Position numbers and translations under genes: made by a program. Below the pieces are notes generated by a model that saw only the letters and a program-made list of their open reading frames with translations, ran no database searches and was not told the origin of the DNA. Of a DNA stretch of 64,000 bases, positions 16,212 to 27,080 are shown piece after piece (within the stretch, counting starts at the first letter, position 1; each line of letters starts with the position of its first letter). The stretch is from Palsa-504 sp963808615 (GTDB taxonomy: Bacteria; Actinomycetota; Actinomycetes; Streptosporangiales; Streptosporangiaceae), in the NCBI GenBank assembly GCA_963808615.1, contig CAWEGV010000012.1, forward strand, positions 1-64,000. Reading direction: 5' to 3'.

Positions 16212-16281
16212 TTCAGCGTTAGTCCCACAGCGTTAGTCCAGGAGTGTGATACTCCCGGCGTGACGCCCACAGCATTGGGCC
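16212..16281. repeat. 14-bp direct repeats with an embedded palindrome
   Basis: CAGCGTTAGTCC occurs at 16214 and 16228 (14-base spacing), with a degenerate third copy CAGCATTGGGCC at 16270, in phase (42 bases on). Between them GGAGTGTGATACTCC (16241-16255) is a perfect inverted repeat. Lying between the integrase and the first small gene of the element, it could be an operator array or iterons of a replication origin. Confidence 0.6.
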
Positions 16282-16314
16282 AGGAGTCACTGGCCTGGCT
16301 GCTGCCAGGGCAGT

Positions 16315-17850
16315 TCACCGGGCGGCTCCGCCGATCTGGACCCTCCCGTCCTCGAACGGCAGCCGCGAGGCACCCTGCCTGCGGGTGCCCGGCATGATCG
16401 TGATGCGCAGGCCGAGACGGCGGATGATCGCCGCCTGCTCGGCTGCCGGGGTGTCGGCCCAGTCCTCGGCCCTGACCGAGAGCATCGGCGGCGCGGGCGC
16501 GGAGGCCGGTCCCAGCTCGCCCAGCTCCCGCTGGGTCGCTTCGTACCGGCCGCGCGTGACCGCCAGGTCGCGGTCGTACTGGTCCCGCAGCCGGGTCATG
16601 CCGCGCGGGGTGTTCCTCCACTTGGCCTCGATCTCGGCCGCGTCCGCGTCGAGATCTTCGAGCAGGGCGACCAGCTTGGCCCGCTGCGCGTCCAGGGTGG
16701 CGTCGGCCTCCCGCATGCGCTCCAGCGCATCCACGTCGGCCAGGGCCTCCAGCACCTTGTCCCGCACGATCACCTCGACCGGATCGGCCAGCACCGACTG
16801 GCCGCAGCCGCCGTTGGCCGGGGCGCAGATGTAGGCCCGCCTGCCCCCGGTGCGCGGGTAACCGGCCATCGTGCCGCGCCTGGAGCATGCCGGGTTGCCG
16901 CAGGCGAGCACGCCGGACAGCGGGTAGCGGCCGGTCACACGGCGGCCCCGCCTGCGGCCGCTCAGCTTGGCCTGCACGGCCTTGTAGGTCTCGGTGTCCA
17001 AGATCGGCTCCACTCCTGCCAGCTCGGTGATGATCTCGCCCCGGTAGGCCAGCCACCCGCCGTAGAGCGGGTTGCCCAGCGTGCGGGACAGGTTGCGGGC
17101 GTTCCACCGCCCGCCCCTGGTCGTGGTGATCTTCCGCTCGTTGTTCAGCCAGTCGGCCATAGCCTGTGCGGTGCCCTCCTCGCCGCCTGCCAGCAGCCGC
17201 CTGGCCAGCTCGCGGATGATGTCGGCCTCGTCGGCCCGCACCACTGCGGCCGGGCCGGTCAGCCGGTCCTCATCCTCGTCGTACTCATACAGGCCCTCGG
17301 GCGCGATCTCGAACCCGAACATCCGGCCCGACCCGCCGATCCGGTAGCCGTACCGGAGCATGTCAGCGAACGCGGCCCGGACCTTCTCCGAGGTCTCGTC
17401 GGAGTAGTTAGTCGCAGCCTCGACCTGCTTGCGGAACACCGACTTGCCGTGCGCGGTGCGCAGGTCGATCCGGCCGCTGCCCGGCCCGTCGAGCAGCACG
17501 CCGAGGTCGAGCAGGTCCTCGCCGTCGCGGACGTTGCGGGCGAACCGGTCCAGCTTCCAGGTCAGCAGACCGCCGAACTCGCCAGCCTTGCCCGCCGCCA
17601 GCATCCGGTCCCACTCGGGCCGCTCGCCGCCTTCTTTCCACGCAGACCGGCCGGGGTCCACGTAGATCAGGTCGTCGGGCAGGTGCAGGCCGCGCTCGGC
17701 CGCAAGCTCCTTGATCAGCCGGACCTGGCGGACGGTGGACGCGGCGGGCTTGCCGTAGCGGTCCAGGTGCCGCCTGCGCTGGCCGGATTTCAGCCGGGAC
17801 AGCCTGGCGTAGGCTCCCCAGGTGATGTCCTGGTCTGTGGTCTTGCTCAT
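16315..17850 (-). CDS. large serine recombinase (integrase) of the element
   Basis: 511 residues. Resolvase domain with catalytic-Ser motif WGAYARLSRLK near residues 11-21, then GLLTWKLDRFARN. Recombinase domain with GTAQAMADWLNNE and NPLYGGWLAYRGE, zinc ribbon CGNPACSRRG ... CAPANGGCG, and a coiled-coil segment near residues 395-450 as in phiC31-type integrases. It lies 43 bases from attR, as usual for an integrase beside its att site. It would insert the element by recombining attP with attB inside the glyoxalase gene. Slightly shorter than typical 550-600-residue large serine integrases. Confidence 0.93.
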   Translation of the reverse strand: MSKTTDQDITWGAYARLSRLKSGQRRRHLDRYGKPAASTVRQVRLIKELAAERGLHLPDDLIYVDPGRSAWKEGGERPEWDRMLAAGKAGEFGGLLTWKLDRFARNVRDGEDLLDLGVLLDGPGSGRIDLRTAHGKSVFRKQVEAATNYSDETSEKVRAAFADMLRYGYRIGGSGRMFGFEIAPEGLYEYDEDEDRLTGPAAVVRADEADIIRELARRLLAGGEEGTAQAMADWLNNERKITTTRGGRWNARNLSRTLGNPLYGGWLAYRGEIITELAGVEPILDTETYKAVQAKLSGRRRGRRVTGRYPLSGVLACGNPACSRRGTMAGYPRTGGRRAYICAPANGGCGQSVLADPVEVIVRDKVLEALADVDALERMREADATLDAQRAKLVALLEDLDADAAEIEAKWRNTPRGMTRLRDQYDRDLAVTRGRYEATQRELGELGPASAPAPPMLSVRAEDWADTPAAEQAAIIRRLGLRITIMPGTRRQGASRLPFEDGRVQIGGAAR

Positions 17851-17892
17851 CTCGTTGCATCCCGTCTCTCAGGCTTATAAAGGACCCTACCG

Positions 17893-17898
17893 CGAGGG
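17893..17898. other. attR core of the integrative element
   Basis: CGAGGG in ctacCGCGAGGGcaacgag. The sequence to the right is the continuation of the glyoxalase gene, and to the left is the AT-rich arm (cttataaagg) and the integrase gene. Confidence 0.75.
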
Positions 17899-18004
17899 CA
17901 ACGAGTTCTGCGTGTGTGCCGTGCCGGACCTTGTGAGCGTGTTCGCGACTGATGGGTCCCGTGATCGCGGCTCAGACCTTGACGACAGAGGCGTAGATCG
18001 CTGA
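17893..18004 (+). pseudogene. glyoxalase/VOC family protein, 3' part
   Basis: The plus frame gives EGNEFCVCAVPDLVS, the expected continuation of the DPEG that ends at 9988. Joining the two across the CGAGGG core restores the family signature DPEGNEFC. Beyond about 17930 the sequence no longer looks like the family and runs to a stop at 18004, converging with the next gene. The gene is inactivated by the element. Confidence 0.8.
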
Positions 18005-19333
18005 GAGCCGGCTCGTACCCACGGCGCTGCCCCAGGTCAGGCTGACGCGGCCGCCGGGGAGCGAGGAGATGCCGAACGTGTCGCCGGGCCAGATCCCGGC
18101 GTTGCCGTAGGCGGCGGACACCTTGATCGCGGGGCCGAGCCACTCGTGCTGGACGGAGAACGGGCGCAGGTAGGTGGCGTAACCCTGCGCGGGCGCGCTG
18201 GTCTGCCAGGCGATGTACGCGATCCCCGCCGGACCGCCGGCCGACTCGACGATGTGCGGGGCGTTGTCGGTATCGGGCGTGACGCGCAGCGGCGCGGACC
18301 ACGTGCGGCCGCCATCCTGGGAGTAGGTCAGCCAGCCGATGTCGCCGGCTGCGGTCTGGGTGTCCCAGGTGACGTAGAGGTTGCCCGCGGCGTCGCTGCT
18401 GATGTCGCCGTCGATCCACCATTCGGGCAGGGACAGCGTGCCCTGGCCGGGCCAGAGCCTGCGCGGCGCAGCGGGCCAGCGTGCCCCGTCCGCGGAGGAC
18501 GTGAAGTATTCGTAGCCGGGATGCAGCTGGTCGGTGCCCGGATCGGTGGGGTGAGCCAGGTACAGGACGTCGACGCTGCCGCCGGGAAGAACGACGAGCG
18601 GGGCGCCGTAGCCGCCGCCCAGCGGGAAGCCGGGCTCGAGGTGGGTGATGGGCCCCCAGGTCGCGCCGCCGTTGCTGGATGCCTGGATGACGGCGTTCAG
18701 GTCGCCGTGGGAGAAGGCGCAGCTGCCGCCCTTCCCGCACAGGGTCTTGACCTCGGCGAAGGAGGGGCCGTAATCCCAGGTGAGGAACAGCTGGCCGCCC
18801 CGGCCTGCCGCGATGAAGTCGCGATCGCCCCAGTTTCCTGCCGCGGGCGGGTGGTCCTGGTGCACCTGGGTGAAGCTGGCACCGTGATCGCGGGAGACGG
18901 CCACCACGGGGAACAGGGCTGGGCCTGACGCCTGGGACAGGGCGTGCATGAAGGCGGCGTACACGGTCCCGTCGGCGGCCACCGTGATGGCCGGATCCCA
19001 GCTCGAGCCCCGCGAGCCGGGTACGGTCATCGCGGCGCCGAAGTGCTGCCCGGAGTCGGTGGAGCGGGCGAAGCCGATGCCGCCGCAGCCGATCCACTCC
19101 GCATAGATGTAGCTGGGCGGGGCGAACGCCTCCTCGACTTCTGAGCTGTTACCCGGGCAGCCGGCGCTGATGTTGGTCATGGGGGTGACCGCGGCGGGCT
19201 GAGCCGTGCCTGGGGCCGATGGTGCGGCGGCCGGCCCGGGACGACCCGGCGCGGTGCAGGCCTGCGTAGCGGCCAGGGTCAGGCCGATCAGCGCGACCGC
19301 GGCTGCCGTGGATCGGAAACGACACGCGAACAT
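17972..19333 (-). CDS. BNR/sialidase-like lipoprotein
   Basis: 453-residue secreted protein. A signal peptide (MFACRFRSTAAAVALIGLTL) is followed by a probable lipid-attachment Cys (ATQAC) and an Ala/Pro linker. The body has repeated Asp-box-like elements (ARSTDSGQHFG, SRDHGASFTQ, SSNGGATWGP, YSQDGGRTWSAP) of the six-bladed sialidase-type propeller. Family members include exo-alpha-sialidases and non-enzymatic BNR proteins. I cannot confirm the catalytic Arg triad, so hydrolase activity is unproven. Confidence 0.78.
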   Translation of the reverse strand: MFACRFRSTAAAVALIGLTLAATQACTAPGRPGPAAAPSAPGTAQPAAVTPMTNISAGCPGNSSEVEEAFAPPSYIYAEWIGCGGIGFARSTDSGQHFGAAMTVPGSRGSSWDPAITVAADGTVYAAFMHALSQASGPALFPVVAVSRDHGASFTQVHQDHPPAAGNWGDRDFIAAGRGGQLFLTWDYGPSFAEVKTLCGKGGSCAFSHGDLNAVIQASSNGGATWGPITHLEPGFPLGGGYGAPLVVLPGGSVDVLYLAHPTDPGTDQLHPGYEYFTSSADGARWPAAPRRLWPGQGTLSLPEWWIDGDISSDAAGNLYVTWDTQTAAGDIGWLTYSQDGGRTWSAPLRVTPDTDNAPHIVESAGGPAGIAYIAWQTSAPAQGYATYLRPFSVQHEWLGPAIKVSAAYGNAGIWPGDTFGISSLPGGRVSLTWGSAVGTSRLSAIYASVVKV

Positions 19334-19412
19334 CTACCACGCAACCTAGCTCACATCGGCGCGGAGCCCGGAAGTGGCTGGCCGGGACCGGCATCCGGGC
19401 CCCACGCGGTGC

Positions 19413-20186
19413 TCAGGGACCGAACGACCCGTGACGGCCTTCGCCGGCGGCGAACCGGGCGGCGCCTGCGCCGGCCTCGTCCCGGAGCGCCCGGCGCCCG
19501 TGCGCGAACTCCGCGGCCAGGGCGGCGGCTTCGTCGAGTCCCTCCTGGTCCAGCACTGATGCGCGGTCGCTGCGCAGGCAGGTCTGCGGGAACGAGGCGA
19601 GCTGCGCCGCCAGTTCCCGGGCCGCGGTCAGGGCCTGGCCGGCCGGCACGACGCGATTGGCGAGCCCGATCGCTGCCGCCTCCTGAGCGTCGACCGCGCG
19701 CCCGGTGAGGATCATGTCTATCGCCCGGCTGGTCCCGATGAGCCGGGGCAGGCGCACCGTGCCGCCGTCGATCAGCGGCACGCCCCAGCGTCGGCAGAAC
19801 ACGCCGAACACGGCGGTCTCATCGGCGATCCGCAGGTCGCACCACAGGGCCAGTTCCAGCCCGCCGGCCACCGCGTACCCGGCGACCGCGGCGATGACCG
19901 GCTTGGACAGCCGCAGCCGGCTGACCCCCATCGGCCCGTCGCCGCCGGGAGCCACCCGGTTACCGCGCCGGGTGCCCATCGCGGTCAGGTCCGCGCCGGA
20001 GCAGAACACCCCGCCCTCGCCGTGCAGGACGGCTATCGCGGCGCCGGGATCGGCGTCGAACGCGCGGAACGCGGCGGCAAGCCGGGCCGCGGTGGGGCCG
20101 TCGACCGCGTTGCGGCGCGCCGGGCGGTGCAGGAACACGGTGGTGACGGGCCCCGACTGCTCCATCCGGACCGCCTGCTCGGTCAT
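19413..20186 (-). CDS. enoyl-CoA hydratase/isomerase (crotonase) family protein
   Basis: 257 residues from ATG 20186 (MTEQAVRMEQSG), with GAGGAG about 7 bases upstream. Crotonase fold: HRPARRNAVDG, the oxyanion-hole segment GGVFCSGADLTAMG, then VAGYAVAGGLELALWCDLRI and a GVPLIDGGTVRLPRLIG segment. The acid/base Glu positions of canonical hydratases are not both obvious (GVPLIDGG), so the reaction could be isomerase- or lyase-type. Beta-oxidation-like role inferred from family only. Confidence 0.85.
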   Translation of the reverse strand: MTEQAVRMEQSGPVTTVFLHRPARRNAVDGPTAARLAAAFRAFDADPGAAIAVLHGEGGVFCSGADLTAMGTRRGNRVAPGGDGPMGVSRLRLSKPVIAAVAGYAVAGGLELALWCDLRIADETAVFGVFCRRWGVPLIDGGTVRLPRLIGTSRAIDMILTGRAVDAQEAAAIGLANRVVPAGQALTAARELAAQLASFPQTCLRSDRASVLDQEGLDEAAALAAEFAHGRRALRDEAGAGAARFAAGEGRHGSFGP

Positions 20187-20297
20187 CGCCGTTCTCCTCG
20201 ATCCTCGCCGGGTCGCGGCCTCGGGCGAGGCCCTCATCACCATGATGCGGCCAGGATCGCCTTGCCGCGGATCATCTGACCTGGTGCGACCGTGAAC

Positions 20298-21242
20298 TCA
20301 GGCCGGCTCGCCGCGCGGACCGGCTGGTAGCGCCCTGGCGTGCTGAATCGTGACGTCGGGCGGGCTCCCCATCCATTCTCTGCTGCCAAAATGCTGGCAC
20401 GAAGCGGCGGCCACATGAGCCGCGAAGGCAAGGGCACGGCGGAACGACCCGCCGTCAATTTGAGCCTGTGCGGCCAGCATCCAGGCCAGCGCACCGTGAA
20501 ATACGTCTCCGGCGGCCAGAGTGTCCACCGCATGGACGCCGGGAACCTCCAGTGAATGTACCCCGGACCGATCGCGCCAGATTACGGGATTGCTGCCGTT
20601 AGTTATGGCCGACCATTTGACGCCATGTTCATGTAGAAATGCGAGGACCTGGCCGGGTGTATCAGTGCCAGGAGGATGGAAGTTACTTGAACATACAACT
20701 ACGTCACAGTCGGCGAGAAGGCCTCCGGTGCCGCTCTTCCAGCTGCCACCGTCCAGGACGGTGATCTTGCCGTTCTCACGCGCTATCCTCAAGGCCGCTT
20801 CGGCCACGCCGGGATGATGTCCATCCACTTCGACCAGTGCACAGTCTTCAACCAGCTGATCCAGGTAATCGGGCGCAGAGAAATTCTGGTGACTCGCATT
20901 CACAGACACGACCGCGCGTTCGCCGGAGCCCGCAGTGACCAGGACACTTGACAACGACGGCGGCTCTTCACTCCGGGCACTGAGATCGGCCAGTGCTACC
21001 TGCGCTTGAGTCAGGTCCGCGCGGATTCCCGAGGCAAGCGGATGTTTGCCGACGGACGTGAGGAGAGTCGAGATGCCGCCCAGGTAGGCGTAGGTAACGG
21101 CGGCGTTGGTCGCGGGCCCGCCGCCAGCAATGGTCTGCCTGAGGGCGGTGATTTTGTCGTCCGGTCCAGGGACGTGGTCTACCGATTGGATGATATCGAG
21201 GGTGCACAAGCCAACAAAGAGCGCCTTGGGTTGGTTACTCAC
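20298..21242 (-). CDS. PfkB-family carbohydrate kinase
   Basis: 314 residues of the ribokinase/PfkB fold: N-terminal GLCTLDIIQSVDHVPGPDDK, substrate-lid segment IAGGGPATNAAVTYAYLGG, and the C-terminal signature VDTLAAGDVFHGALAWML, where DTLAAGD replaces the usual DTxGAGD but keeps the catalytic Asp. Sugar or nucleoside substrate cannot be told. The gene has a higher A/T content than its neighbours, which may mean recent acquisition. Confidence 0.88.
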   Translation of the reverse strand: MSNQPKALFVGLCTLDIIQSVDHVPGPDDKITALRQTIAGGGPATNAAVTYAYLGGISTLLTSVGKHPLASGIRADLTQAQVALADLSARSEEPPSLSSVLVTAGSGERAVVSVNASHQNFSAPDYLDQLVEDCALVEVDGHHPGVAEAALRIARENGKITVLDGGSWKSGTGGLLADCDVVVCSSNFHPPGTDTPGQVLAFLHEHGVKWSAITNGSNPVIWRDRSGVHSLEVPGVHAVDTLAAGDVFHGALAWMLAAQAQIDGGSFRRALAFAAHVAAASCQHFGSREWMGSPPDVTIQHARALPAGPRGEPA

Positions 21243-21324
21243 TGATCACCGCCGGACGTGGCAGGCGGCAGGCCATTGCCTTCGGGCACCAGGGCACGCT
21301 GGCTCAGCGATTCTCGCGGCGGTA

Positions 21325-22298
21325 CTACAGGGCCGCATTGGGCCCGGCCGATCCCACCATGATCCGTCCGAGTATGTAGACCCACAACAGCACGGCCAGC
21401 GCGATGCCCACTGCCCCGTATGTGCTGGTCTTCCTGGCCACTAGGTGGCCGATCCAGTACGTGGTCAGAAGTTGGAGCACGGCCGCCCCACCGCCATGAA
21501 CAGTGCGCCGGGGATGAGAGCGCGTGCTGGACGGGGCGCATGGGGCAGCTTCCATGACACCCACCACCACCCGGCGAAGGACAGGGCGGTGACCAGGAAG
21601 ACCGCGATGAAGGCTCCCGCGGCGCCGGATGCGTTGCGCACGTCGTTGATAGCGACGCCCAGAGCCGACGCCAGGAGGGTGATCCCGATCAGGACCAGCC
21701 TCGGACCAAGCCCGGCGGGCCTGGATCTGGGCACCCGCCAGATGAGCCAGTGCACGACGTACAGGGCTTTCAGCAGGGCGCCCGCGGTGATGAACATCGC
21801 CACTATCGCCCCGAGGACCAAGGGAACCTGGGTCCACGCACCCTGTTGATCGACCTTTACCACGGTGCTCGCGAGGATCCCGGTGATCCCGGCGCTGTTC
21901 GCCAGGTGCGCCGGGTCGTGGCCCATGGCACGAGATGCCGCGCCCAGAACCGTGAAGACCACGTACACGACCGGCACCATGAACAGGAAGAGCCTGAAAG
22001 CGAGCGCGCCCGCCAGGATGCCGCCGCCCACGCGGGCGTCAAGCTCCTGAACCAAGAACCCCGCGTCCACCATGCCTGATCGCTGGCGGCGAGTGTCGAG
22101 TTCTGCCTGCACCCGTACCTGCTCCGACGCCAGCCACTGACGCCGGTGGGCCACGAACCGGCCGAGCCGTCCCTGGGCGCGGCCTGGTGGCGGCGCTGCG
22201 GCCGTGGCCGCGTCGGCCTCCGCGGGCGCCATAGGGTCCGGGGGCCCGGCCGGAGATCGTGGTTCCTCAGGCCCGGCGGGCTGGCGATCTTCCAGCAT
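21325..22298 (-). pseudogene. YihY/BrkB-family membrane protein, frameshifted
   Basis: The main frame (277 residues to 21465) carries a Pro/Ala-rich cytoplasmic start and then hydrophobic helices typical of YihY (ILAGALAFRLFLFMVPVVYV, and LVLGAIVAMFITAGALLKAL). It stops at MAVGRPCSNF. The family ending continues one frame over: AAVLQLLTTYWIGHLVARK, TYGAVGIALAVLLWVYILGR, to 21325. One base is missing in the GGGG run near 21487. Repaired length is about 323 residues, normal for the family. Confidence 0.8.
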
Positions 22299-22448
22299 GG
22301 CCTCAGGCTATTCCCGGCCCCGGCCACCGACTAGCTCCCGCGGCCTACGCGCGACTGCGCGTTGGTTGTCTGACGCGCCCGTCGTAGGTGTTTGCCTACC
22401 CCAGGTGTAGAGCCCGGTCCATGGCGGATGCCATGCCGGTGGATCACT

Positions 22449-23534
22449 ATGGATGGCGTGGACAGCTTCTTGGATGTTTCCTTGCGACGCTTCGGTGCTC
22501 CCGGCTGGGCCGCCCTGCTTCCCGTGGTGACGCTGGTGTGCATGGTGTACTGGGGCGCCCGTCCCTGGACCTGGACCGTGGTGCTCGCCGCGGTAGCCAT
22601 CGCGCTGCTGACTCCGGCGGTGGCGGCGGATCTGCTGCCCGTGGCGCTGATCGTCCTGGCGGGTGTCGCGTTCCTCCTCATCAGGCGGGACGTCCCGCTG
22701 CCGCCGGGTTCGGGCACGACCGATGGCTACCCGCTGCACTCCTTCGTCTTCGGCGACGACTTGCCGCACGTCGTGGATCTGTCCATGGGGCTTGTGCTGC
22801 TGGCCTTCGGGGTGTGGCTGGTACCGCGCACCATCGGCGCGCACTCGGCTCTGGCCGAACGAAACTCCGAGCTGGTGGGCCGGGTGCTGCGGCTGACCGC
22901 GACCCGGGTGGACGCCGTGGACACCGCAGCGGCCGAACTGCGCCGGGTGGAACGCGATCTGCACGACGGGGCCCAGGCCCGCCTGGTCGCGCTGGGCATC
23001 TCGTTGCGCGCGGCCGAACGGCTGATCCTGACCAACCCGTACGCCGCCGTGGCCCTGGTGGCCGAGGCGCGGGAGAATTCGGCGCAGGCCCTGGCCGAGC
23101 TGCGCGCCCTGGTGCGCGGGATCAATCCTCCGGTGCTCGCCGAACGCGGCCTCGGCGATGCCATCCGGGCGCTCGCGCTGGACTGCCCGGTGCCCACCAC
23201 GGCCGACATCGATCTGCCGGGACGAGTCCCCGAGCCGGTCGCGGCGGCGGCATACTTCGCGGTCGCCGAGGCCCTCGCCAACGCCACCAAGCACGCCGGC
23301 GCGCGCAGCGTGCACATCACGGCTCAGCACGCGTTCGGTCGCCTGCAGATCGAGGTCAGCGACGACGGCACGGGCGGCGCCGACCCGGCATATGGCACCG
23401 GGCTTCGGGGCGTAGAACGCCGACTGGGTACATTCGACGGCGTGCTCGCGATCAGCAGCCCGCTGGGCGGGCCGACCATCGTCGTCATCGAGGTGCCGTG
23501 CGCGTTGTCATCGCCGAAGACCTCTTCCTGCTGA
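22449..23534 (+). CDS. NarL-type sensor histidine kinase
   Basis: 361 residues from ATG 22449. Several N-terminal membrane helices (PWTWTVVLAAVAIALL and LLPVALIVLAGVAFLL, then VLLAFGVWLV), a HisKA_3 dimerisation box with phospho-His in RRVERDLHDGAQARLVALG, and a HATPase domain with EALANATKHAG (N box) and SDDGTGGADP (G1). The C-terminal end overlaps the response regulator start by 37 bases, so the two are coupled. The stimulus is unknown. Confidence 0.9.
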   Translation: MDGVDSFLDVSLRRFGAPGWAALLPVVTLVCMVYWGARPWTWTVVLAAVAIALLTPAVAADLLPVALIVLAGVAFLLIRRDVPLPPGSGTTDGYPLHSFVFGDDLPHVVDLSMGLVLLAFGVWLVPRTIGAHSALAERNSELVGRVLRLTATRVDAVDTAAAELRRVERDLHDGAQARLVALGISLRAAERLILTNPYAAVALVAEARENSAQALAELRALVRGINPPVLAERGLGDAIRALALDCPVPTTADIDLPGRVPEPVAAAAYFAVAEALANATKHAGARSVHITAQHAFGRLQIEVSDDGTGGADPAYGTGLRGVERRLGTFDGVLAISSPLGGPTIVVIEVPCALSSPKTSSC

Positions 23535-24151
23535 GGGAGGGCCTGGCCAGCCTGCTCAAGGAGCACGGCTTCGAGATCGCCGAAGCCGTCGCGGACGGGC
23601 CGTCCCTGCTGCGCGCGCTTCTCGACCAGCGGCCGGATGTGGCTATCGTCGACGTCCGGCTGCCGCCGACCCAGACCGACGAGGGCCTCCGGGCGGCTCT
23701 TCAGGCCCGGCGGCAGGTGCCGGGGCTGCCCATCCTCATATTGTCGGCGCATGTCGAGCAGCTGTATGCCCGCGAGCTGCTCGCCGACCAGGCCGGCGGC
23801 GTCGGCTACCTGCTCAAGGACCGCGTGTTCACCGATGAGCAGTTCACCGACGCGCTGCGCACCGTGGCGCGCGGGGGCACGGTCATGGACCCAGAGGTCG
23901 TCGCGAAGCTGCTGGCCAGGCATTCCGCGCAGCCGCCCGGCACCCGGCTCACCGGCCGGGAACGTGAAGTACTCGCGCTGATGGCCGAGGGCCGCTCCAA
24001 CAGTGCCATCGCGCAGCGCCTGTTCATCACGGAGAAGGCGGTCACCAAGCACAGCACGAGCATCTTCGCCAAGCTCGGCCTGCCGCCATCCGACGACGAC
24101 AACCGCCGCGTCCTGGCCGTCCTCGCCTACCTGAACGCCGGACCCGCCTGA
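23498..24151 (+). CDS. LuxR-type response regulator
   Basis: 217 residues from GTG 23498, with GAGGTGCC in front. Receiver domain: VVIAEDLFLLREGL, phospho-Asp in VAIVDVRLPP, conserved Lys in YLLKDRV. DNA-binding LuxR/NarL HTH: LTGREREVLALMAEGRSNSA, then FITEKAVTKHSTSIFAKLGL. Partner of the overlapping kinase. No obvious target promoter can be named from the window. Confidence 0.92.
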   Translation: MRVVIAEDLFLLREGLASLLKEHGFEIAEAVADGPSLLRALLDQRPDVAIVDVRLPPTQTDEGLRAALQARRQVPGLPILILSAHVEQLYARELLADQAGGVGYLLKDRVFTDEQFTDALRTVARGGTVMDPEVVAKLLARHSAQPPGTRLTGREREVLALMAEGRSNSAIAQRLFITEKAVTKHSTSIFAKLGLPPSDDDNRRVLAVLAYLNAGPA

Positions 24152-24170
24152 CCCGTGACGGCCGGCATGG

Positions 24171-26540
<2,370 letters not shown>

Positions 26541-26561
26541 CGGCAGTGGCTGGTCCAGTCT

Positions 26562-27035
26562 TCAGCTCACCGCCTTCTTCACGAGCGCGCCGATCCTGGT
26601 CTCCACCTCGGCGGTCAGCTCCTTCAGAGCGAAGTCGGTCGGCCACATTCCGCCTTCGTCGAGGTTCGCCTTGTCGCTGAAGCCAAAGGTCGCGTACCTC
26701 GTCTTGAATTTCGCCGCGCTCCGGAAGAAGCACAGGACATTGCCGTCCTTGGCGTACGCGGGCATCCCGTACCAGGTTCTCGGCGAGAGGGCGGGCGCGC
26801 TGGCCTTGACGATGGCATGCACCCGTTCGGCCATGACGCGATCCGATTCCGGCATCTCGGCGATCCTGGCGAGCACGTCGCTCTCCCCGCCCGCCTTGGC
26901 CGCGCGCGGGCCGCGGCGCGCGGAGGCCTTCAGCTCCGTGGCGCGCGCCTTCATCGCGGCTCGTTCCTCGTCGGTGAATCCTTCGAATGCCGTGCCGCTC
27001 GCGGTGCCCTTGGCGGGGTTCTGCGTGTCCTTCAT
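26562..27035 (-). CDS. DUF1801/YdhG-like protein
   Basis: 157 residues. Charged N-terminal part (GFTDEERAAMKARATELKAS) and a C-terminal DUF1801-type domain: SPRTWYGMPAYAKDGNVLCF, YATFGFSDKANLDEGGMWPT. Cytoplasmic; members are annotated as iron-chaperone-like but without firm function. GGAAGGAAACC upstream of the ATG is a good ribosome site. Ends 21 bases from the UvrA-like gene, same strand. Confidence 0.8.
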   Translation of the reverse strand: MKDTQNPAKGTASGTAFEGFTDEERAAMKARATELKASARRGPRAAKAGGESDVLARIAEMPESDRVMAERVHAIVKASAPALSPRTWYGMPAYAKDGNVLCFFRSAAKFKTRYATFGFSDKANLDEGGMWPTDFALKELTAEVETRIGALVKKAVS

Positions 27036-27080
27036 GGAAGGTTTCCTTCCCCTGCGAGTCTTGATGGGACGACCCTCATG

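Larger units (their letters stand above)
9982..17898 (-). mobile_element. 7.9-kb serine-integrase element with lone capsid gene (satellite-like)
   Basis: Bounded by the direct repeat CGAGGG at 9982-9987 and 17893-17898, which splits a glyoxalase gene at its DPEG/NEFC codons. All genes lie on the minus strand: serine integrase at the right end, then two small proteins, a Zn-finger/HTH protein, a primase-helicase, a CxxC protein, an HK97-type capsid protein, then small Zn-finger and HTH genes. Four consecutive junctions overlap. No terminase, portal, protease, tail, lysis or conjugation genes are present. Both ends have short AT-rich arms (aattatatatc and cttataaagg), unusual here and typical of attP arms. 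Inferred to be a phage satellite or a reduced prophage. Confidence 0.85.

Noticed and set aside
9982..17898. Actinobacterial integrative conjugative element (pSAM2-like)
   Set aside because: There is no FtsK/SpoIIIE-type transfer protein, no RepSA and no tRNA target; the integrase is a serine, not a tyrosine, recombinase.
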